Source: Balanoglossus misakiensis
Lineage: Eukaryota > Hemichordata
Reading direction: 5' to 3'
NCBI GenBank assembly: GCA_040954595.2
Contig: CM082582.2
Location: forward strand, 9,052,001 to 9,116,000
DNA: 64,000 nt
Part shown: positions 48,301 to 58,404 of the stretch, piece after piece
Numbering within the stretch: position 1 is the first letter of the stretch
Layout: every line of letters starts with the position of its first letter
Notes under the pieces: model-generated
Databases searched by the model: none
What the model was told of the DNA's origin: nothing
What the model saw: only the letters and a program-made list of their open reading frames with translations
Translations under genes and position numbers: made by a program

Positions 48301-49747
48301 CTCCACCTCCTCTTCCCCCTCATCGACAGCAGGGGCCAGGCCCAATGGCAACATGATGAAGTGGGAAGTGATTTCGGCGGTGCCCACAACTAACGGCATG
48401 TACACGCACGTCAAATCCAGGATTATCTCGCACTCGCGAAGCCCGCAGCTCACGGCGGAATCGCAAAGCGATGACAGGGTGAGCCCGGCGTCATCACCGC
48501 CAAGCGCTCCAAAACTCAGCAACACATTCCCTCTGCGACCCTCTCATAATTCTACCTCGGAACAGAGCAAAGAGGGGTCGCTCGCAAAACTTCCGACCGA
48601 CATGAGTACAAAGGAGAAGTACATCAACCCGGATAATTTTGAGCTCGACATGAGCAGCCAGACGGTGCAGTTTAATCCGCTGGGAAATCTGGAGGCTTTG
48701 GTCCACGGAGCCACAACCGGCAAGTTCCCATCCAGGACTAACAAAAGTAATCCGGGATCAAGAGGTATTCCCGAAAGAATGCACACTGTACACTGGACTA
48801 ATTCCGGGATTTCTCCGGAGGAGCGCTACGGGGGTCTTCATCAGAGAAAGAGTACAAGTCACGCGAGCCAGTTCACAATGATGAGGAGGCCTAACCTTCA
48901 GAACAGCGAAAATCATCAGTTCAGTGTCTTGAGTAGCGACATGTGCACAGGGAAAGACGAACCGCTGGACTTTTCCATTCCCAAGCACAGGAGTAACAAG
49001 GATGTCAGCAATAATTCCAACCCTAACAGTCCCCGAGTTGTGTCATCCACTAAAATGCGGGAAGAGTCGGACCATTTGGATTGCCAGGATGAACCACTGG
49101 CGTTGACGGTTAAGGCAGAGCCTGTGGATAGAAATGAGGGTAGGGCACTCGAAAAATCGCGGAATGAGTACGAATGTCTTGCGAAGAAGATCAAGACGGA
49201 GCCAGCGGGGAACTGTGACGATGCGACGACAAGGAGGTCAGCCAGAGTTCACAACCTGAAAACAAAGAAAGTCAAATGTGACCTCGGCTCTCCCAAAGCA
49301 AATGTTGATGCTGAACGACGGCCGGAGAAAAGTCGGGGGAGGGGTGTGGCGGGCGAGATGGGAAACTCCGAAGACACTCTTTCCGCAGACGAGAACGACA
49401 TTCCAAAAGACGGCAGTGCGTCAAGGTGTCTGTACCAGCCCGTCAATCAAAACGGTTACCTGGCGACCACCAAGGGCGGGGTGCTGCCCATGGCGACGGG
49501 TTCCTACCAGGGGGAAGGTGATGATCCGCTGAAAGCGATGGACAAACTGGTTCAGAGTGCCGTGGTTGGGAGGCAGGTGCGAGACAACAGAAGATCAGGT
49601 AAAAACGGCGGGAATAGCGTGGAAAATCATGAGAGAGACCGGGATTGCGGACTGAAAATTGCAATGTATGGGCCGATCATGGGAAATGATGACATGGGCT
49701 CGAACCCCCTTGAAGAGATGGACAAATTGGTGAATGCTGCTTTGTGA
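37821..49747 (+). CDS. TSHZ: Teashirt-family zinc-finger transcription factor
   Basis: Developmental regulator acting with Hox, PBX/Exd and MEIS/Hth proteins. Exon 1 (37821-37860) encodes MPRRKQQAPKRLK plus one base, almost identical to the start of vertebrate TSHZ proteins and ending at the same place before a long intron. Exon 2 (46821-49747) completes 988 aa. The N-terminal part is acidic (DELDDEKLEDED). PLNLS near residue 97 fits the CtBP-binding consensus PxDLS/PxNLS. Four teashirt fingers with C-x2-C-x12-H-x5-H spacing lie at about 186-210 (FGCLECNRRF), 262-286 (LRCRQCSKSF), 315-340 (MKCMVCHKSF, ending TQHF) and 470-495 (LKCLACDHSF, ending TGHY). No homeodomain or C-terminal C2H2 pair of the vertebrate type is present. 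The C-terminus carries repeated PL-x2-MDKLV motifs. AATAAA occurs at 49789. The 9 kb intron is gene-free and holds candidate enhancer sites. Confidence 0.94.
40036..40064 (-). promoter_or_regulatory. Paired PBX-MEIS/PREP sites in teashirt intron
   Basis: Two copies of CTGTCAATCA (reverse complement TGATTGACAG) at 40036-40045 and 40055-40064, 19 bp apart. TGATTGACAG is the known composite site bound by PBX with PREP/MEIS. Both copies are exact. Confidence 0.6.
40940..41040. promoter_or_regulatory. Candidate enhancer core with PBX-MEIS and octamer sites
   Basis: Contains a third exact TGATTGACAG (minus, 40994-41003), a nearby AGTCAATCAATCA run, and an octamer ATGCAAAT (41021-41028) bound by POU proteins. 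The cluster lies in the large teashirt intron. The enhancer role is inferred from site content only. Confidence 0.45.
42230..42333. repeat. (ATC)n microsatellite
   Basis: About 34 near-perfect ATC units in the teashirt intron. It creates long runs of His, Ser or Ile in the three frames, but nothing around it is coding. Confidence 0.97.
43831..44233. mobile_element. Long-TIR MITE-like inverted repeat
   Basis: A 403-bp near-palindrome. The left end TACTACCGTTGTCATTTTAG is matched on the opposite strand by the right end, and complementarity continues through AACACTGATAAGAAC, TAATTAGCCAGAG and on to the centre (near 44030), with scattered mismatches. If the outer TA is a target duplication, the element is TA-CTACCG...CGGTAG-TA, as in Tc1/mariner- or similar TA-targeting MITEs. 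It has no coding capacity. It lies inside the teashirt intron. Confidence 0.8.
44563..44572 (-). promoter_or_regulatory. Fourth PBX-MEIS/PREP site in teashirt intron
   Basis: Exact CTGTCAATCA (TGATTGACAG on the minus strand), 17 bp after a CACGTG E-box-like core. It is isolated from the other three sites by about 3.5 kb. Confidence 0.45.
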
Positions 49748-49788
49748 TTGTTTAAAGATATATTTTGAAGAAAAAAAAAATAATTTTA

Positions 49789-49794
49789 AATAAA
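49789..49794 (+). terminator. Teashirt poly(A) signal candidate
   Basis: AATAAA 42 bp past the stop in A/T-rich DNA. A 3' UTR this short would be unusual for a teashirt gene, so a later site may be the main one. Confidence 0.3.
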
Positions 49795-50458
49795 AATTTA
49801 TTAGAGATAATTTCAAGGAAAAAATGTGATATTTCAAATCCAGTCTTTCTGATGTTTTGAAAGTTTTTTGAAAATTACTGCTTTTATTTTTGTGATTTAA
49901 AATTGTAATATTGAAGTTGTTTCTGGTTGTAGTTAGAATTTTATAATAACCTGATAATGAGACACGCAGAGAGATTGTTGCTTTCTTATTGCACAATTGC
50001 CCGATAGTAGCAATGCGCCCAATACTGATGAGCATTTGATTTTGTTACGAACCTGGCAAGTTTTCATAGTAGTGAAATATGAAATGACAAGCGTCCTATC
50101 ACTGGAATCTCGTGTTCGAATGACGTCATTGAACCCTCCTCTGCAGTTAGCATAATCCTGTCATCATCTGCAGCTCTGTTATGATTTTGTCGTGTTCTGT
50201 TTTGTTAAGGTGCTTTTAGAGTCATGAGAACAGAGAAATCCCCTGAGGACTTGTGCCTGCTGGTGTCCCGTATTCCAACGATTTGCAATTGGAGCCTGTC
50301 ATTGTGTCCAGTATTTGTTGTCTATCTTGATTTCTAAACAACCCACTTGGCTGAAACACCAGGCGTTGATGAGAATGTGTATATATCTCACAATCCTGCA
50401 AAAGTATGAGCTCTGTCTTCTGTAATAAGTAACAAATTGGTTTAAATTAATACCCTTA

Positions 50459-50488
50459 GTAGAGAGAGAGAGACAGACAGAAAGAGTC

Positions 50489-50521
<33 letters not shown>

Positions 50522-50598
50522 GTCAGAGAGAGAGAGAGAGAAAGAGTCAGACTCGGAGAGAGAGAGAGACAGACAGACAGACAGAAAGAGACAGACAG
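50459..50598. repeat. Purine-rich (GA)n/(CAGA)n repeat
   Basis: Interrupted GA and CAGA units over about 140 bp downstream of teashirt. Simple sequence. Confidence 0.9.
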
Positions 50599-53105
50599 CA
50601 TAGCCTGCAAGGAGTCGATGTGTCAAGAAAGTTTGCATGCTGATAGTTTTTTGGTGTTTTCAGAAATAACAATGATGATGCCAGCCTTCGTTCAAAAACA
50701 ACGCAGGCTGCAGTTTAATTTTGCATGACGTAACTAAGCTGTATTGTTTGTTGAAAAGTGCTTGCTGAATGTTTCTTTATAAAGTACAGGAACTCGACTG
50801 TCACAGCTTGTGGCAAAAATACGGTGAAATGAATGACTCTTTTGATCTAGAAATTTAAATGTTTTGGGTTAAAAAAAACAATCCAATATCATTATTTCCT
50901 CTATTATGAATTTTTTACTGAGGTCTGGCCAGTGTGTGAGTGGTCCCACTCAGAAAGAATGATAAAAATGCCAGAAATTCCCTTCCTGCCCTTACCCCTT
51001 TTTTCCCCGTTCAGAATTTGCATTTGGATAAATTTAATGAGAAAAATGTCAGTGGTGTCTGCAGGAAATGTGACTGGGTTATGTTAACTGCTGTGTTCGG
51101 ATTTTTTTATGGCGTACAATTTGATTACATCAGATGGGAACATCAAAACACTTAACGAGACAGATTGATCATTTGTCCGCTTCTTAATGTATTTTTATGG
51201 CGAGTTTCTTTTTTTTTTTATGTACGTGCTAGTGCTTGAGAACAATGACTTTTTAAACCGAAGTACTATTTGTTTTAATTATTGGCGATTGTCGTTTATC
51301 TTCAGCGACAGGGTGTACATGTTACTCTTAGGGTCTGGCATGTGACGCAACAGACGTTGGCTTGGTGTTGATGGCCAACCGTGACAGAACTTTGAAAGCC
51401 CTGGTGCCAGTGTGCAGTTGATCCTGCTTCTCGCTTAATAAAAATTCAAAAGCTTAGAGTCACAGAGGGCTCCCTTTGTGATCACTTTTCAACTACTAAA
51501 GCAGTAGTGATGTGAGAGAAGGGGTCTAGTGATCGGAGTCAAATTTCGACCTGTGGATGATCGTCACGTCTGTAATGGACGTAATAGTCGCATGATTTAC
51601 ATAAGAATAACATGTACACGTTGTCTTTTCCGTACAAGCATCCAATATCTGCAGCTATAGAACAAAAATAATTATACATATATCTAAATATATATATATA
51701 TTGTACAGCCGCTGTGATAAAATAATAATGATAGTATTTGAAAATATGAATCTGAAAATTTAAACATATGGAGATGTGTTTACTTAAGCAATAAAATCAG
51801 TTTTATGGGAGGTAGGTTTGTATCTGTTGAAGAGTACCTGTAAAATCCACTCTCCCTTTCTAGTGTCGTGTTTTTAGAATTTCAAAAATTATGATGGTCG
51901 GTGCAAATCTTTCGGTCTCTAAGTGTTGTAACATTTACTTTATCCATGTAGAACACATGCTTTTCCAGGTTGATTCCTCTTCTCTCTGTAACAAGTTTGG
52001 AATGACTTTCTAGAAACTTGTATCAATTTAAGCCAGCACCAGTTTTTTGTGTAGATATATTTATGTATTTCTGTGTTGTTTTCAACACGTTTCTGTATTT
52101 ATCTGTGCTTTCATATTCCATGTGCCCACGTTTTACACATTCTGTTCGTGAATTCAGAACTGTGTAATTCATAGCACATCCAGTTTTTGATCCAAACAGC
52201 AGTGATGGACAGTCAGTTATCGGCTGAGTGCCACCTATTATAATTTTGGTTGCTGTATTTTTGCTCTCTTTTGAAGTAGCCCTGATTGAAAGTAGTCTAA
52301 ACAAATCAAACTGAGGTCAAGTGACCGGACTGATAACAATGTAGCTCCCCTCCAAAAAGGCCAGTCGAGTTGAAAGGGCACCTCTTTTAATTAGTCGGTG
52401 TGTGAGGGCACAGCATAACTGACACTGACCAGGCCACTGACGTGTCTTCACGTTGATGAGTGACAGCTGCGACCTAGGTCATCACTGGCTCCTCCCTTCT
52501 TGCAAAAAGGGTGGGGTGGGGCTTCAATCTAATATGATCCCTCCAACATTCCTCAAATCATGACATAATCACACACATTATCGTCAATTTATTCCATTCA
52601 GAGGGTTGTAAATGATTTCTTTTTATTTCCACTGTCAGGTGCCGTAGGTCAGAGCAGTGAATTATATTTATGGAAAGGGCAAAATGGCAAACGAGCTGTG
52701 TAACTTGACTTGCATTTGCTGGTTGGTTCATTGCTGCTAACCCCAAACCAGACACAAAACCAAACATTTACTGCAATATTTTCAACCGTTTTCTGTTTCA
52801 ATATCCATCATGTACATGCACTCATTCACTGTGCAGATCTCATAAATCTTCCAGTAAATATAGTCACATTCATATTATTTATGTTTCTAACACTTGGTTT
52901 TTATATTATTGTAATTTATTCTTCGTTCACTAGTCTTTTTGTGCTGTGTTTTGCTACTGGTACATTTTTGTACGAGATTTTTTTTATGACTCTGTGCAAA
53001 TCACTGATCCATGCCTCGGTCTCACCAATGCGCGATACTGACTCCACACCAAAACAGGCCCCGGAGCCATGAAATATTACCGTTTTCCTGTTGCAAGAAA
53101 GAGGA

Positions 53106-53118
53106 GGGGGGGGGGGGG
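53106..53118 (+). repeat. Poly(G) run
   Basis: Thirteen consecutive G within a purine-rich tract. Could form G-rich structures; otherwise unremarkable. Confidence 0.85.
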
Positions 53119-56100
53119 AGAGATTGGCTCACTCGTGATTGATACTGAAGTCTATGCCCTGTTTTGTTCAAGATTAATGACCAGAGAAAAATAATGACCG
53201 GGGGAAAAATAATATGCTTTCAGATGAAAAAAAAATGCTTGAATTACACCGAACGATCATCAGTAGCATATCGGCAGATGAAGTACATGCGAGTATCAAA
53301 GGACAGCTATTCATTCAACGTAACAGTCTAATGTACCGTGGACCAGAAAATCCTGTGTACAGCTAAGTGGATCCCATCACACGGATCATGTTATAGCCTC
53401 TCGTCATTTCCTGGAGGTTCAGACTTCGCGGAGGCAGCCATCTTGGCTGATCTGCATTCGGGTCTTTTGTTCTCGCCCAGGAAGAGTGGTAACATTGTTA
53501 ATCCGTGCCCTCGGGGGTCGGAATGGCTACCTGTACTCTTGAACACAATTCTCCTCTTTGTCTGTGAAATGGTGCTTCTGGTAAAACTTTTATCAGATGG
53601 ATTTAAGTAGGAACTCTGGGTACTGCAAGATGTTCTTTCTCATAGACGTCTGTCCAGTGGTTACTCAATTAACTAAGCTACTGTGTACTTCTTGCTCTAT
53701 GTAATCTTTCTGAGTTATAAATTTTCTGAGTTATAATACTTAAAATACACATACTGTATTGTCTAAATACTTATAATACACATTATTGAAAGAATTTATG
53801 ATGATACATGAAAGCATTGTCCAATTATTGTCAAAAGTTTGACATTGATATCAGGTTTTCTGATTCATGAGATGAATTTGGTAAAAAGGGGGACATGTTT
53901 TCATCTGGCAATCAAAACTAAACCTCTCCAAAGGTTATATTGTCTATTCACCTCTCCTTAGAAACCTTCACATTTAGTTTTCATGGACACATTTTTGCCG
54001 TCTTATTGAATTTCTTGTCAAAATTTCTAGTATGTACTACAGCAAAAAATTCTCGCAAGAGATTTTGCTTACAGGCCGAACGTGTGGGCATTCACAATAC
54101 AATGCAAAAGTAAACTTCATGAAAACTGGTACCACATGAACTTGTTTTTGGTGAACTATTTGTATCACATGATCTGAAAGAACCAATTAAATTGATTGCA
54201 TGGTCAGTCTGAGTGCATACACTGGTACCATGTGATCGTCACATGACAAGAATAATCAAATCAAATTTGCGCACGGCTGTGATCAAGAAACCAGGTAGCA
54301 AACAGCATTAGAGGTCTGTTTTGAAATGAACTGTCTTTCTATATACTGCCACCTATTTGCACTTTTCCAAGCTTCAGTTCACCACACTTTTTTTTTAATT
54401 TCGAAGTGTTTTCCGCCGAAAACTTGATTGTACAGAAATAGATGATTTTTTTTAGAAATTTCTCAAATATATTTAATGCAGCTTTTCATTCAATGAAAGT
54501 GATTCACTTTTTTGTCAAGAACTGAATTTGTCAAGAAATCAACTTATTTTTTGAAATTGTTATTCCATTTTATTTTATTTTATTTTATATTTTGCGTTTA
54601 TCGAGTGATTGTGGAAAAAAGTAAACAATTATGTGTGTCATTTCCATGACTACTTACAAACTATTCATGGTGCCAGATTTTACACATGTAAATCCTGTCT
54701 CTACTCTTTGTGTTGTTTTTTTCCCAGTAGATGAGATTTTAGTGAAAAAAATCTGTACAATAAAACCAATGTAGAAATATCAAGGAAGATATAAAAAACT
54801 GAATACAAAATGATATATATTCCATCCTTGAGAGCAGTGTGTGGTGTTGTTTTGTATTATGTGTTTGTTTGTGATCCCAATGTCGTTTGAAGGTGTGGAC
54901 TTGAACCTCCATCCCTGGAATTACATCAGGAATGGTATTCTCATGCAGTCAGACATCGAGTGGACAGTGCACATGTCAATTTACACAACTCCATTCATGG
55001 CCGACAGCAACTTGGGCGTTCTTCCAAGCTACAATGGTACAGTCTGACAGGCAACCACACGTTAATCAAGAATGATTCGCATAATGTCTTGTTGTCAGAG
55101 ACATATCTATAAATAGTCGTATGCAACCACTCATTCGTTTGAGATACACATTTTAATCGAATATTCTGTTCCACTGCATTGTCGCACACATCTACCCAAA
55201 CAGTAAATTTGCCACAATTAATTGAGACAACATATGAAGTGTATTCATGCCAGATATTTTTGTCAGAACCCCTGGGACACCAAATTGACCTGTGTGGATG
55301 CAGTTTTGCCCCAGCCAGGGATGAAGTACAATCTTGTTGACGACTACACTTTCTCAATGTGAAATATTGGTTCAAAATCAAGCCTGTTCATAGTTCAGTT
55401 TGACATGATCAATTCTGTGGGGAAACGTGCAGGGAGAGGCAGGCGATTCATGCAGGCAGTGAACACTATATACAGCAGCTGTTTGTCTGCTCGTTGCAAG
55501 TGCTCTCATCTCCGCAAGTGATGCAGTGTCATGCAAATGAGGGACCCCCGATATGCTTGAAATAATGACCAATCACGCGCTTCACTGAACAACCTTAAAT
55601 GACAATCAGAAGCCACAGTGAGACCTCGGGTAGAGATGTCAACTATTTAAAAAAAAAACCTGGTTGTTAAGGACTTCTCCATTATTATAATGGCCTTTGT
55701 TGCCCTGACCACATCATTTCTTTGCGGATGCTTGACCTTTTGCACGTAGGAGTGGTTGCCATGGATGCGGTTCCACCCTGCCATTGACCAGCAAATGTCG
55801 ATCAAACAAACCCATGCACAAGCTCATTCAGCGCGATTTAATTTGCTCTTGTCGTCGCCACAGACAGTCGCGCGCACAATAAGCTAGCACTTCCTGTTGC
55901 CAGGTGAATGCATCTGTCATTTGTGTGTGTGTGCAAGGCTGTGTGCTTGTGGCTTATAAAAACTTCACACTGTTAATTTTTCAATAACATTAAAAAATGT
56001 GAATTTAATTGAAAATGTACTGTCGCATGAAAAGCGACTGAGGCATTAGATCACTCGGAAGGTCAATGGAATTATTTCACTTGAATACACACTTGGGAGT

Positions 56101-57639
56101 CAGGTAGCATGCAAAGGTGATGTTTGTGAGCAACGGTTGTTTTTATAAATGGCAATTAAAGAGGCTATATGTATCATGGTGCCATCTAAGGATTGCTAAT
56201 TTTCTTAATAATCATTGGTATTAAAATTCTGTGTTTTAAACTGTATGTTGGTTAAAAGTTTAAAGGCATCAATTATAGCTGCAACTTTTAACATCGGTGG
56301 GAATGCATATGTAAAGGTTGGACATGATCAACAATAAACAGGTGTCCCACTCAAATATGGTGGCCTCAATGCAAATACCAGTGTGCAAATAAAACAATCC
56401 ACCGTAACTTGCTGTTTTCATCGGAGAGGCACTCTACTGCCAATGCAAGATGGATAGCCAGGCCCTCAAACTGTGATGAAGTGTATGGCTGTACACAATC
56501 TGGGGGGAGAGGGGTTTTGTGTGAGAGAGCCCATTGATATCAAAAGTTAATGACATGAGATGGCCATACATCATGGATACACAAAGATCTTATCAGACTG
56601 ACTTTGTATGATGAATTACACCAATGTTAGCTGTGCTTGCTGTGTGTTTTATTGGATACTACAATGTACACTGTGTCGAAACCTCATGCTGTTTTTACAG
56701 GTAAAGAATTAAGGCACTTTGGGGCAAATTGATTGGAACTTGTCATATTTAGTATCCACTCATGCACTCACATCAACCACTTTCTGTTCTGATCATGCAA
56801 AGACATTGCCATGCCTGTACTCTATAACAGGACTAGAACAAGGAAAGAGGATAGAACCTATCCTCTCTATTAAGCTAACAGTTAAGGTGGCAATCAGATT
56901 ATGTCAGTTGAAAATAAAATGATACGTTGAAGATATTTACTTTCTGCTGTATTATTTAAACAGGACAGCTATTGACTTTGGAGAGATTTTTTTAAAAAGT
57001 CACTATAATCACGCACAGATTTATAGGTTTATTTCGGAAGAAAATACTGAAACATCAGTAGATGATATTTGATATTGGGACGCCCATTGTTGCTAGCATT
57101 GTGTGTCAGGTGTTGTGTGGGTGATTCATGGACAATAAACATTAAGAGTGAAAAGTAAATGTGTTCCATCCATCAACGGTGTAGCGCGGGGCGAGTTGAC
57201 TGCAAGCGAAATTAATCAACAAGCCTGGGCTTACGACGCATTGTGTAAGGGGGTGTGAAAGATAGCATCTAAACTCCTGTTTAATCACCACCAGACTGAT
57301 CCACAGCCAACCGGTGATGATGAAGCCAGGCACAAGATGGATGGAGGCGCGATGTTACAGGCAATACTTGACTTCAATTCATTTGACACCAAAATGAAAT
57401 ATGGTAGGCAGGGCTATGGGGGCTCTGTACTAGTAAAAATTATGTTTCATTAATATTATGTGGTAAAAATAACTTATAAATAACTGGAATTGATTGACTA
57501 GCATCTCAAATTAATTGTATATGTTAACATACAATTAAATTTCTTTGAATTAATTGTATGTGCTTTAAATAATTTTGTGTTCAAACTATTTTCACTTGCT
57601 GCAATTAATCTTTTGTATATGCTAGAGTTCATTTTACTA

Positions 57640-58404
57640 GCTATTAGTTTTGTGTTGTCAATTAATTTTGGCCAATCCTACAGTCCTTTGCGCACGCTTC
57701 CATCAAAATGTCCTTTTGAATTTTATAAATTTGTTGTGTTCAATTAATTAGTTCACCAATTGATAAGTGAGCAACGTTATTATAAGTATTGCACAGCTAT
57801 TTTCTCTCGTGTGTGGCAGTCTTGAGTAATTGTATTCACCAGGAATAACATCAAAACAAATTGAATATAATAAAGTCAATAAAAATCGTCGACACTTTTA
57901 AACAGTAAATTTATTTATGAAACTTTTTCAAATGACTGCAGCCCATAATGAAAAAATACTTGGGTGACGTCACGAAAAGTTCCAACGCTTGGTGGCGACA
58001 TTACGACATTACAATTCCCGAACAGACCTCATTGTCTTTGCCTACCAGGTGCGAATCTGTCTGGCAATGTACTGCGTTTTCAATATATATTTAAAGTTTG
58101 TGAACAGTCGTGTTGAAGTAGGTCAACGCCCGGGTCAACGTAAATTGGAGCGTCTACGTTGCACATCTTTTCCAAGAGTGTGGAGCCAAATTGACCAATC
58201 ACAAGTGTTGTGGTCTACCTGTTGTGGTTGTGCGGATAGGAACTGACCAATCAGAATTGTCGGGTCGAAATGAATAATTAATGAGCCAGACAGGGACGCG
58301 AGTGACCTCGATTGCATGCATGTTGTTTCTCGAGGAAATTTGCTCAGCTATTCACTCGTGTGAGTAATTTTCTTCACCAGGAAAACATCAAATTAGTTGC
58401 ATAT
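57640..58404. repeat. Diverged tandem copy of the foldback element's outer unit
   Basis: Blocks here recur in the left arm of the adjacent element: CACAGTCCTTTGCGCAC-like sequence with CATCAAAATG at about 57680-57712, GGTGACGTCACGAAAAGTT with CGCTTGGTGGCGACATTAC at about 57962-58003, and AGGTGCGAATCTGTCTGGCA near 58046. Order is kept but identity is much lower than between the two arms. It looks like an older copy of the same unit placed head-to-tail. Confidence 0.65.

Larger units (their letters stand above)
49748..57600. other. Gene-free flank downstream of teashirt
   Basis: About 8 kb of AT-rich DNA in which no coding exon, tRNA or recognisable transposon protein was found. It includes microsatellites and scattered octamer-like ATGCAAAT (for example near 55534). 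The first part may be teashirt 3' UTR; the rest could hold distant regulatory elements, as gene deserts beside developmental regulators often do. Confidence 0.5.
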
